Made by a program: the position numbers and the translations under genes. From positions 43,336 to 107,335 of the forward strand of contig CAYRUH010000007.1 in NCBI GenBank assembly GCA_964427415.1: 64,000 nucleotides of DNA. Reading direction: 5' to 3'. How positions within the stretch are numbered: position 1 is the first letter of the stretch; each line of letters opens with the position of its first letter. The notes beneath the pieces were generated by a model. That model saw only the letters and a program-made list of their open reading frames with translations. It was not told the origin of the DNA and did no database searches. Positions 43,746 through 51,532 of this stretch are shown piece after piece. This DNA comes from Lentisalinibacter sp964427415 (GTDB lineage: Bacteria; Pseudomonadota; Gammaproteobacteria; Steroidobacterales; Woeseiaceae).

Positions 43746-45140
43746 ATGCCCATCAGCGTCTTCGACCTGTTCAAAATCGGTATCGGACCCTCCAGCTCCC
43801 ACACCGTGGGGCCGATGAAAGCCGCCGCTCAATTCGTCGCGCGACTGCGCGAGGCCGGCGCTTTCGAGCGCGTCTGCCGGATCCGCGTCGAGCTCTACGG
43901 CTCCCTCGGCGCCACCGGCCGGGGCCACGGCTCCGACAAGGCGGTCATCCTCGGACTGGAGGGCGAGAACCCGGAAGACGTGGACGTCGCCTCGATTCCC
44001 GAGCGGGTGGAGGCCGTGCGCGAGGGCGGGCGCCTGCGCCTCGGCGGCGAGCGCGAGATCGGCTTCGATCACCGGCAGGACCTGCTATTCGACCGGCGCC
44101 AGCAGCTGCCCCATCATCCGAACGGCATGCGTTTCACGGCGCGGGACGAGGCGGGCGAGACGCTGCTCGAGGCCGCGTTCTACTCGGTCGGCGGCGGCTT
44201 CGTGGTGGACCAGGAAGACGCCGAGCACGGGCCGATCAAGAAAGACGACACCGAACTGCCCTGCCCCTTCACCACCGCCGTCGAGCTCCTCGGCCACACC
44301 AGGCGCACCGGGCTCGCCATCAGCGACATCATGCTGGAGAACGAGACGGCCTGGCGCCCGGCCGACGAGACCCGGCAGCGGCTGCTCGGGATCTGGCGGG
44401 CGATGGACGATTGCATCGATCGCGGCTGCGCCACCGAGGGCACCCTGCCCGGCCTGAAGGTGGAGCGGCGGGCAGCCGCGCTGCAGGCCCAGCTCTCGTC
44501 CCAGGCGGAGCGCTCCCTGAGCGATCCGCTGACCGTCATGGACTGGGTGGATCTCTACGCGCTGGCCGTGAACGAGGAGAACGCCGCCGGCGGGCGCGTG
44601 GTCACCGCGCCGACCAACGGCGCGGCCGGCATCATCCCGGCGGTGCTGCGCTACTTCGTGCGCTTCCGTGGCGCCGACGAGGACGATATCGTGCGCTTCC
44701 TTTTGACTGCCGGCGCCATCGGGGTGCTGTTCAAGGAGAACGCCTCCATCAGCGGTGCGGAGGTCGGCTGCCAGGGCGAGGTGGGCTCGGCCTGCTCGAT
44801 GGCCGCCGGGGCGCTGGCCGAGGGCCTCGGCGGCACCCCGGAGCAGGCCGAGAATGCCGCCGAGATCGGCATGGAGCACAATCTCGGCCTCACCTGCGAC
44901 CCCATCGCCGGCCTCGTCCAGATCCCCTGCATCGAGCGCAACGCCATGGCAGCCATCAAGGCCATCAATGCCGCACGGCTGGCGCTGAGGGGCAGCGGCC
45001 GTCACTTCGTCTCGCTGGACAAGGTCATCAAGACCATGCGCGACACCGGCCGCGACATGAAGAGCAAATACAAGGAGACCGCCCGGGGCGGTCTCGCGGT
45101 GAACGTGATTGAGGTTCCCGTTAACGTGATCGAGTGTTGA
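43746..45140 (+). CDS. sdaA: L-serine ammonia-lyase (4Fe-4S), SdaA type
   Basis: A 464-residue single-chain L-serine deaminase giving pyruvate and ammonium. The beta-domain begins with SVFDLFKIGIGPSSSHTVGPM and the catalytic domain has TAPTNGAAGIIPAVL. Cluster cysteines are in GCQGEVGSACSM and CDPIAGLVQIPC. The family ends in a Cys that folds into the active site. Here the tail is duplicated (VNVIE-VP-VNVIEC), so the Cys is retained seven residues further out. The N-terminal MPISVFD start is standard. Confidence 0.93.
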   Translation: MPISVFDLFKIGIGPSSSHTVGPMKAAAQFVARLREAGAFERVCRIRVELYGSLGATGRGHGSDKAVILGLEGENPEDVDVASIPERVEAVREGGRLRLGGEREIGFDHRQDLLFDRRQQLPHHPNGMRFTARDEAGETLLEAAFYSVGGGFVVDQEDAEHGPIKKDDTELPCPFTTAVELLGHTRRTGLAISDIMLENETAWRPADETRQRLLGIWRAMDDCIDRGCATEGTLPGLKVERRAAALQAQLSSQAERSLSDPLTVMDWVDLYALAVNEENAAGGRVVTAPTNGAAGIIPAVLRYFVRFRGADEDDIVRFLLTAGAIGVLFKENASISGAEVGCQGEVGSACSMAAGALAEGLGGTPEQAENAAEIGMEHNLGLTCDPIAGLVQIPCIERNAMAAIKAINAARLALRGSGRHFVSLDKVIKTMRDTGRDMKSKYKETARGGLAVNVIEVPVNVIEC

Positions 45141-45147
45141 ATTCGAT

Positions 45148-45237
45148 CGGGCCTAAAGGCCCTCCTACATGAATATCGCCGTAGGAGGGGCTTCAGCCCC
45201 GATTCCCCTGTCGGTCGGGCCTGAAGGCCCTCCTACA
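45148..45237. repeat. Three REP-like inverted repeats
   Basis: Three 22-base units: 45148-45169, 45181-45202 (opposite orientation) and 45216-45237. Units 1 and 3 differ at one base. Each has a short GC hairpin (GGGCCT-x-AAGGCCC or GGGGCTTCAGCCCC) next to CTCCTAC/GTAGGAG, the layout of REP/REPIN elements. They fill the gap between the convergent sdaA and nrfA genes, where they could also terminate transcription from both sides. Confidence 0.88.
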
Positions 45238-45238
45238 C

Positions 45239-46954
45239 TCAGATTTCGGGGGCGTAGTCCTCGGGGATCGGGGCCTTGTCCGTCGGGGTTACGCCCTGCA
45301 CGTCCCCGGTGGGGAGGTCTTTCGTCGACGGCGCCTCGGGCGCCTGCATGCGCAGCGCTGCGGCCTGGGCCTGACGGCTGTAGTCCATGGACTCGGCCAG
45401 GATGCGCGCGGCCTCCTGGTCGGCGTGGAAACCCTTCGAGTTCTCGCTGCTGATGTAGTCCAGGCGCCACATGGCCTTGCGCTGCAGGTCGTAGACCGGC
45501 TTCAGGTCCGCATCGCTTGCGCCGGCGACCTTGGCCTCCATGATCGCGTCCAGCATATCGCTCATCGCCTGGCCGGCCCGCTCGGTCATGGCGACGGTGC
45601 GCGACTGAATGGTGTCGACCCGGGCGCGCAGCTCGTCCTCTGAGACGTTGTGGCAGGTCTGGCACGCGCTGTTCACGAACTCCATCGGGCTCTGGACGTT
45701 GTGGTTGCTCACCTTCATGGCGCCTTCGCGCTCGTAGGGCATGTGGCAGTCGGCGCAGCTGACGCCGCTCCGCGCATGGATGCCCTGGCTCCAGAGCTCG
45801 AACTCGGGGTGCTGCACCTTGAACACCTCGGCGCCGGTCTCGCCGTGCTGGTAGTCGTAGAAGTCGCTGCCGTCCGGGAACTTCATCTCGTCCCAGAAGC
45901 GCTCCAGGTTCTCGGCCTTCAGTCCGTTACCCCACGGAAAGGTGAGCGTGGTCTTGTTGGCGCAGTAGTACTCCACGTGGCATTGACCGCAGGTGAACGA
46001 GCGCATCTCCTGGCGGGTCGCGTACTTGTTCGGGTCGTAGGGTTCGCTGCGGTTGCCGTTTCGCCACTGCTCGATGCTGGGCAGATGCGGTACCGGCGCG
46101 TCGCTGGCGGCAAGATCTGCGATGCCCTGCATGAAGCCCGGGCGGGTGACGCGGATGCTCATGTCGTCCGGACTGTGGCAGTCGATGCAGGTCACCGGGT
46201 GGGCCTCGCCGACCATTGCGTGTCCCTCGGGCACTTCCTCACCGGCATACTCGCCCGTGAACCCGCCGGTCGGCGCCAGCGGGAAGACCGGCTCGTTCTC
46301 GCCCGGCGTGCCGTCCGGTGTGGCGTAGAGCATCTCCAGCACTTCCCGGTAAGGTCTTCGACTCAGTTCCTCGAAGCCTTTCCGGACCGCCGGCATATTG
46401 AATTCGGCGGCGAGCTTGTCCTCCGTCACCTCCTCACCCATCGCCTCGAGCCCGACCCGTCGATACAGGACCGTCGTCGAACCATGACAATGCAGGCACG
46501 CGCCTGCCTGGGACTTCTTGGTCACGCGCTCGGTCACGCCCTGGTCGTAGAGCATGTAGGCATGTCCGCGGGCCTCGCGGTAGTCGATGCTGAAGGCGTA
46601 GCCGGCGTACAGCCGCTTCAGCCACGGCTGGGTGTCGAGCTTGCTCTGGGGCATGGCGCTGCTGCCGCCGTAGAACTCGTCGCCGGCGGTGGACTTCCAG
46701 CCGTCGAACTGGCGCGGCCAGTTCTTGCCCCAGGGCTCCGGGTCGGTAGTGATCTCGCTCACCTCAACCACGCGCACGAAAGGCTGCCTGGCGTCCTGCT
46801 TGTGGGCGAACATGGTGATCAGCACGTAGGTCACGCCTGCCGTTGCCGCCACTGCGACCAGGAAGACGACGGCGAGCAGCACTACGGCGCCTCGCTGCCT
46901 TCCTGCCCCGGTCCGGCCGAACAGGACCGGGCGTTGCCGCATCATCTTTCTCAT
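45239..46954 (-). CDS. nrfA: NrfA-type pentaheme nitrite reductase, variant heme 1
   Basis: A 571-residue pentaheme protein that reduces nitrite to ammonium. Heme motifs in order: CLHCH (about C153-H157), CIDCH, CGQCH, CADCH and CQTCH. NrfA landmarks CGQCHVEYYC (catalytic Tyr) and GIHARSGVSCADCHMPY (catalytic His) are present. The classic first heme has CxxCK with Lys as active-site ligand; here it is CxxCH. A strong N-terminal transmembrane helix (about 23-48) would keep it membrane-bound. The ATG at 46954 has CAGGGGAG upstream. Upstream in-frame ATGs lie in a 12-bp tandem repeat. nrfH precedes it. Confidence 0.9.
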   Translation of the reverse strand: MRKMMRQRPVLFGRTGAGRQRGAVVLLAVVFLVAVAATAGVTYVLITMFAHKQDARQPFVRVVEVSEITTDPEPWGKNWPRQFDGWKSTAGDEFYGGSSAMPQSKLDTQPWLKRLYAGYAFSIDYREARGHAYMLYDQGVTERVTKKSQAGACLHCHGSTTVLYRRVGLEAMGEEVTEDKLAAEFNMPAVRKGFEELSRRPYREVLEMLYATPDGTPGENEPVFPLAPTGGFTGEYAGEEVPEGHAMVGEAHPVTCIDCHSPDDMSIRVTRPGFMQGIADLAASDAPVPHLPSIEQWRNGNRSEPYDPNKYATRQEMRSFTCGQCHVEYYCANKTTLTFPWGNGLKAENLERFWDEMKFPDGSDFYDYQHGETGAEVFKVQHPEFELWSQGIHARSGVSCADCHMPYEREGAMKVSNHNVQSPMEFVNSACQTCHNVSEDELRARVDTIQSRTVAMTERAGQAMSDMLDAIMEAKVAGASDADLKPVYDLQRKAMWRLDYISSENSKGFHADQEAARILAESMDYSRQAQAAALRMQAPEAPSTKDLPTGDVQGVTPTDKAPIPEDYAPEI

Positions 46955-46969
46955 TACCGATCTCCCCTG

Positions 46970-47017
46970 AGTATTACCCATAGTATTACCCATAGTATTT
47001 CCCGTCGTATTTCCCGT
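46970..47017. repeat. Four tandem 12-bp repeats between nrfH and nrfA
   Basis: Units AGTATTACCCAT, AGTATTACCCAT, AGTATTTCCCGT and CGTATTTCCCGT fill nearly all the space between the nrfH stop and the nrfA ribosome-binding site. Read in the nrfA frame the units spell (M/T)GNT, so each copy adds a whole number of codons and a possible extra in-frame ATG. Confidence 0.95.
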
Positions 47018-47020
47018 ACC

Positions 47021-47506
47021 TCAGCGCCGGCCCGAGTGTCCGACGTCGCTGTGACAATGGACGCAATTCTGCATGTCGCCGCCGTGCTCGGCGGGCAGTA
47101 GGGAATCCACCAGATCGCCGTGGCAGTGCAGGCAGGCCTGCTGGGTCACGCGCCGGTTGCGCGGCTTGATCCGGATGGGTTCATGGAAGTCCCCGGTGGT
47201 GAACGCCAGCGCATGGAAGAAGCCGTTATCCGCCTTGGTCAGCCACTTGCCGACGAAATCGTGCCGGAGGTGGCAGTCGCCGCAGGCAGCCACCTCATTG
47301 TGGCTCGACATCACCCAGGAGTCGAAGTGGTCCTGCATGATATGGCAGTTCACACACGCTTTCGGGTCGTTGGTCAGGTAGGAGAAACCGTTGCCGTAGC
47401 CGATGGTGAAGGCGCCGAGCCCGCCCAGCACCCCCACCGCGATCGCGACGGCGAAAGAGAGCACCCGGACGCTGCGGCTGGTGCGGGGGGTTTTTCGGTT
47501 TTTCAT
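47021..47506 (-). CDS. nrfH: NrfH/NapC-type tetraheme quinol dehydrogenase
   Basis: A 161-residue membrane-anchored tetraheme cytochrome with one N-terminal helix (about 14-36) and four CxxCH sites (CVNCH, CGDCH, CLHCH, CVHCH). It oxidises quinol and passes electrons to NrfA, its immediate downstream neighbour. Start MKNRK at 47506 has GGAAGAG upstream. It is preceded by an outer-membrane porin gene 49 bases away, probably in the same transcript under an FNR-type promoter. Confidence 0.92.
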   Translation of the reverse strand: MKNRKTPRTSRSVRVLSFAVAIAVGVLGGLGAFTIGYGNGFSYLTNDPKACVNCHIMQDHFDSWVMSSHNEVAACGDCHLRHDFVGKWLTKADNGFFHALAFTTGDFHEPIRIKPRNRRVTQQACLHCHGDLVDSLLPAEHGGDMQNCVHCHSDVGHSGRR

Positions 47507-47555
47507 GTCTCTCTTCCGGCAACTGCCGTGATGCGTGAACTGAATGGCCGTTGCG

Positions 47556-48797
47556 TCAATTGTCCCCAAAACTCGTCGTCAACATGATCCAGATTTTCGT
47601 CGTGTCTGCGAATGGGGCGGCATCGGCGCTGAAACGCGCCGCCTTCAGCAGCAGATTGTAGCGGCCGCCGAAGGTTGTCGAGGCGGCGATGTCGATCTCG
47701 CTGCCGTAGTCCTCACTGCCGCTCTCCGCGGAAAAGTCGTGGTAAACGGCCTGCAGCTTCCAGCCGCCGACGGCGTAGCCCGCCTTCAGGTAGAGGTCTT
47801 CCAATCCTGCGCCGGGCGTCGTCAGGAACTGATCCGCCCAGCCATTGAAGGCATGCAGCGTGGCGAGCGGCGTACGGAATCCCTCGCCAGTGTCGCTGCC
47901 GAGGGACTCGAAGCCGATGCCGGCGGAGAATGCTTCACGGGACCAGTCCGCCTGCAGGCGGAAGTAATCCGCATCATAGCTCGCAGGATTGTTCGCCGTG
48001 TCGGACTGCACGGCGTACTCGCCGAGCAGCGCGATCCTGCCGAAGTCGAAGTCGAGTGCACCCGTACCGCGGAGGCCGAAGGTGTTCGTCGAGAATGCCG
48101 GCGCGTCATCGTTGTCGATGAGATAGGCATAGCCCACCAGATCGACCTGGTCGGTGAGCCCCGTCTTCACGTTCAGCAGATGCGTGTCCTGCTCGTGATC
48201 GCCCGCGGGCACATCGGAACCGAAGATGCGGTTGACGTTGGCCACGTAGGAGTAGACCACCCGCGTCCGCTCGAAGCCGGCATAAGTGAAGGAGAGCCCG
48301 TCGTAGGTCTGCTCGTTCTGGCGCCAGCCCACGCCGCCGACATAACGCTGATCGTCCAGCAGGATGCGCTGGCGGCCGAGACGCGCGAGCCAGTCCGGGC
48401 CCTGCGAGTACTGGAAGTAGAACTGATTCAGATCAGAGCCATTGGGGTCGGCGACAACAGGGTACCGGTTGCGGTCAGTGCTCGAAGTGCCGGCACCGCT
48501 ATTAAAGTCGTCCAGGAGCACTTCCATCAGATGGTCGAATTCAACGAAAGCGCTGAAGCCGCGCCAGTTTTCGGTCTCGTAGTTCAGGCGCAGGCGCAGC
48601 GTGGAGGCGTTGGCGTTCTCATCGAAACCGGCCTGGTCCACGAACTCGTAGCGATAGCGCAGCTCCACGCCGGGTTCACCGCCAGCGATGACCTCGGCAA
48701 GACTGGGGTCGTCCGCGGCAAGCGCATGAGTCGCGATCGTGAGGGCGAGTCCCGTCACCAGGGCCAGCGCGCAGTTGCCGTGCCTGCAATGGTTCAT
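47556..48797 (-). CDS. Outer-membrane porin (alginate-export-like), nrf-associated
   Basis: A 413-residue beta-barrel with a signal peptide (about 1-27, LAAD) and repeated amphipathic strands. Landmarks are LRLRLNYETENWRGFSAFVEFDH, ARLGRQRILLDDQRYVGGVGWRQN (an AlgE-like loop/strand motif) and a C-terminal strand ending SFGDN. It resembles the alginate-export/AlgE-like porin family, used here probably for anion (nitrite?) entry. The ATG at 48797 has GAAGAG upstream. It is first of the porin-nrfH-nrfA operon. Confidence 0.82.
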   Translation of the reverse strand: MNHCRHGNCALALVTGLALTIATHALAADDPSLAEVIAGGEPGVELRYRYEFVDQAGFDENANASTLRLRLNYETENWRGFSAFVEFDHLMEVLLDDFNSGAGTSSTDRNRYPVVADPNGSDLNQFYFQYSQGPDWLARLGRQRILLDDQRYVGGVGWRQNEQTYDGLSFTYAGFERTRVVYSYVANVNRIFGSDVPAGDHEQDTHLLNVKTGLTDQVDLVGYAYLIDNDDAPAFSTNTFGLRGTGALDFDFGRIALLGEYAVQSDTANNPASYDADYFRLQADWSREAFSAGIGFESLGSDTGEGFRTPLATLHAFNGWADQFLTTPGAGLEDLYLKAGYAVGGWKLQAVYHDFSAESGSEDYGSEIDIAASTTFGGRYNLLLKAARFSADAAPFADTTKIWIMLTTSFGDN

Positions 48798-48958
48798 CTC
48801 TTCATTCCGCCTGTCAGCATGCTCGACCAAGGGCAGCCGGGCTGTCGGAACGCAAGAATCCCCGCCGTCCGGCTATGGGATCCAACCCTACGTCAGCGGT
48901 GTCGCCAAACAGCCGGCAAGAGCGTATCGCGTATGGATAACCCCGGTCCACGGGAGCC

Positions 48959-48999
48959 ATGATAGGAGGACCGGCGGGCGCCGCATTGATCCAGGTCAA
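48959..48999 (-). promoter_or_regulatory. FNR-type promoter for porin-nrfHA
   Basis: TTGATCCAGGTCAA at 48986-48999 matches the FNR/DNR half-site pattern with one change. On the minus strand a TATCAT -10 (48964-48959) lies at the spacing expected when the box is about 41 bases upstream of transcription start, that is class II activation. The predicted leader is about 154 bases. The regulator is probably the Fnr at 58565. Confidence 0.72.
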
Positions 49000-49057
49000 G
49001 CGGCCTGACGATCTCCCGGTGGTCCATACCGCTGACATGACCACTTGCAATATAGAT

Positions 49058-49076
49058 ACGAATGATTATCATTTAT
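49058..49076. promoter_or_regulatory. Fur box before hemP
   Basis: Core AATGATTATCATT matches the Fur palindrome (12 of 19 to the classic consensus, with a perfect central half-site pair). It ends six bases before the hemP ATG, where iron-loaded Fur would block the promoter. TATAGA upstream at 49051 is a possible -10. Confidence 0.75.
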
Positions 49077-49081
49077 GTAGA

Positions 49082-49246
49082 ATGGACAGGGGATCGGATA
49101 AACAAAAGCCGCGCCCGGCCGATGCGAATCGGCCGCTGCGGGCATCCGATTTGTTCAGAGGTCGCCAGGAGATCACCATCGAGTACCGCGGCGAAACCTA
49201 CCGCCTGAGGATTACGCGCAACGACAAGCTGATACTGACCAAGTAA
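49082..49246 (+). CDS. hemP: HemP hemin-uptake protein
   Basis: A 54-residue protein with the HemP core: an ASDLFRG turn, then EITIEYRGETYRLRITRNDKL and the final ILTK. HemP-type proteins are small cytoplasmic factors needed for expression of heme receptors in several proteobacteria. The frame is open further upstream but through the Fur-box region. It is directly followed by a heme-type TonB receptor. Confidence 0.88.
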   Translation: MDRGSDKQKPRPADANRPLRASDLFRGRQEITIEYRGETYRLRITRNDKLILTK

Positions 49247-49306
49247 ACCCCGCCAGCCAGCCAGCTCCACGCCAGCACGCCAGCGACAAACATCAGGAGG
49301 ACCGTG

Positions 49307-51505
49307 ATGTCGTCTGAAATGCTGTGGCTGCTGGCCGCAACGGCTGCCGTCGGCGATGCGCCGGCCGAGACTCCCCGGGACGCCGACGCCGGGATCGAAG
49401 TGATCACCGTCGAGGCCGCCAAGCTCCCGACTCCCGCCGCGGACATCGCAAGCCGCGTCACGGTGATCGACGAACGGCGCATCGAGCAGGAGCTCGCGCA
49501 GAACATCGACGATCTCATCCGCTACGAGCCGGGTGTGGAGGTCGCCGATCAGGGCAGCCGCTTCGGCCTCTCCGGCTTCAGCATCCGCGGTATCGGCGGC
49601 AACCGGGTGCAGATCGAGGTGGACGGTGTGCCGACCGCCGATGCCTTCTCCATCGGCAGCTTCTCCAACGCCAGCCGGGATTTCGTCGACGTCGCCAATC
49701 TCAAGCAGGTGGAGATCATACGCGGCCCCTCCTCGGCGCTGTTCGGCTCCGACGCCCTCGGCGGCGTGGTCAGCTTCGTCACCAAGGCCCCGGCTGACTA
49801 TTTGCGCGGCCGTGACCGGTACTACGACGTGAGTGGCGGTTTCAACAGCGTGGACGACAGCACTGTGGCCGGCGGTACCTTCGCCTGGCGCATCGGTGAT
49901 GTCGGCGCCCTGCTGCGCGCCACCCGGCGCGACGGCGCCGAGCGCGATGTCCCCGGCGCCGATCCCCTCGACGAGGACAGCCTGAACGCGCTCGCCCGGT
50001 TCAGCTTCGGCGAAGCCGGCGCCGGCGGCCTCGAACTCTCCGTCGAGCACTACCGGGCCGCCAGCGAGACAGAGGTCGACTCCCTGGAGCGCGTCCAGGA
50101 TTTCACGGCCGCCTTCGGCTTCCCCTTCGTCATCGACACGTCTGTCGTCACGGGCGACGACGAACGCAAACGCAACCGCCTGAGCCTGGGCCAGGAATGG
50201 ACCGGCGGCCGCTTCGGCACCGATTATCTGCGCTGGCGCCTGTACCGGCAGGACAGCGAGACGCGGCAGGATACCTTCGAAGCCCGGCAGAGCTTCATCG
50301 CCGGCCAGCCATCCGCGGCCGAGCGCCGGCGTTCGTTCCGCTTCGAACAGGAACTCACCGGTCTGGAGGTGAACGCAGCGAACCGGTATTCCCTCGCCGG
50401 AATGGCCCACGAGCTCGCCTGGGGACTCGAGCACGAAGTCACGGACACCCGCCAGCTGCGGGATGGCACGGAGACCGTTCCCGCCACCGGCGCGACCTCC
50501 AGCCAGGTCGGGCCCGATCTCTTCCCGGTGCGCGACTTCCCATTGTCGGAGACCACCCGCACCGGCATCTACCTGCAGAACCGGATCACCGTCGGCGCCG
50601 TCTCTCTCGTCCCCGGCCTGCGCTGGGACCGCTACCAGCTGGAGCCCGAGCCCGATGCCCTATTCCTCGCCGACAACCCGGGCATCCAGCCGGTGTCCCT
50701 GAGGGAAGGCGAGTTGTCGCCGAAGCTCGGCGCCCTTTGGGATATCGGCGAGCGCTGGCAGCTGTACGCCCAGTATGCCGAGGGCTTCCGCGCACCGCCC
50801 GTCAACGACGTCAACGTGGGCTTCACCAACTTCCAGTTCGGCTATACGACCATCCCGAATCCGGACCTGCAGGCGGAATCCAGCCGCGGCTACGACGCCG
50901 GCCTCCGCTACTACGGTGAAACGTCGTCTTTGGAAGTAGGTGTTTTCTCAACAAGATACGATGACTTCATCGAATCATTCCAGGTCGTAGGCTTCGATCC
51001 GATCAACTCCCTGATCATCTTTCAGTCCATCAACGTGGACGAGGTCGAGATCGAGGGCGCCGAATTGCAGGGCCGCTTCGCCCCGGCGCTGCTGCCCGCG
51101 GGCCTGAGCCTGAAGGTGTCGGCGGCGTGGGCTGACGGCGAGGACCGCGCCACGGGCACGCCGTTGAATTCCGTCTCGCCGCTGAACGCCGTCCTCGGTC
51201 TGGAATACGCCGAACCGGACGGCACCTGGGGCGCGAGCTTCATCGCCCGGGGCGCCGCGGCTCAGAATGACCTGGACGAATCCGGTGGCGCATTGCTGAG
51301 ACCGGCAGGCTACGTCGTCTACGACGCGTTCGGCTACTGGCAGCCCGACCCTGCCGTGCGCCTGCGGGCCGGCGTCTACAACCTCACCGACCACCAGTAC
51401 TTCAGCTACCGGGACGTGCAGGGCATACCTGCCGACGTCGCCGACCCCGATCGCTTCCGCCGTCCCGGACGCCACTTCAGCGTGGCGTTCGACTGGAAAT
51501 TCTGA
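49307..51505 (+). CDS. TonB-dependent heme/hemoglobin receptor
   Basis: A 732-residue receptor of the hemoglobin/transferrin/lactoferrin family. The plug has FSIRGIGGNRVQIEVDGVP and QVEIIRGPSSALFGSDALGGVV; the barrel has YAEGFRAPP and IPNPDL, the FRAP/NPxL pair of heme receptors, without a His between them. The ATG at 49307 has AGGAGG six bases before; a GTG one codon earlier is less likely. It has a C-terminal Phe. The adjacent hemP, Fur box and DUF6607 gene make heme uptake the likely job. A paralogue lies at 54795-57152. Confidence 0.92.
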   Translation: MSSEMLWLLAATAAVGDAPAETPRDADAGIEVITVEAAKLPTPAADIASRVTVIDERRIEQELAQNIDDLIRYEPGVEVADQGSRFGLSGFSIRGIGGNRVQIEVDGVPTADAFSIGSFSNASRDFVDVANLKQVEIIRGPSSALFGSDALGGVVSFVTKAPADYLRGRDRYYDVSGGFNSVDDSTVAGGTFAWRIGDVGALLRATRRDGAERDVPGADPLDEDSLNALARFSFGEAGAGGLELSVEHYRAASETEVDSLERVQDFTAAFGFPFVIDTSVVTGDDERKRNRLSLGQEWTGGRFGTDYLRWRLYRQDSETRQDTFEARQSFIAGQPSAAERRRSFRFEQELTGLEVNAANRYSLAGMAHELAWGLEHEVTDTRQLRDGTETVPATGATSSQVGPDLFPVRDFPLSETTRTGIYLQNRITVGAVSLVPGLRWDRYQLEPEPDALFLADNPGIQPVSLREGELSPKLGALWDIGERWQLYAQYAEGFRAPPVNDVNVGFTNFQFGYTTIPNPDLQAESSRGYDAGLRYYGETSSLEVGVFSTRYDDFIESFQVVGFDPINSLIIFQSINVDEVEIEGAELQGRFAPALLPAGLSLKVSAAWADGEDRATGTPLNSVSPLNAVLGLEYAEPDGTWGASFIARGAAAQNDLDESGGALLRPAGYVVYDAFGYWQPDPAVRLRAGVYNLTDHQYFSYRDVQGIPADVADPDRFRRPGRHFSVAFDWKF

Positions 51506-51532
51506 TCCCATCGATGCCCATCGGAGGAACCC

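Noticed and set aside
48986..49082. FNR box as activator of hemP on the plus strand
   Set aside because: At class II spacing the plus-strand -10 region has no good hexamer; the minus-strand side has TATCAT. hemP is better explained by the Fur box.
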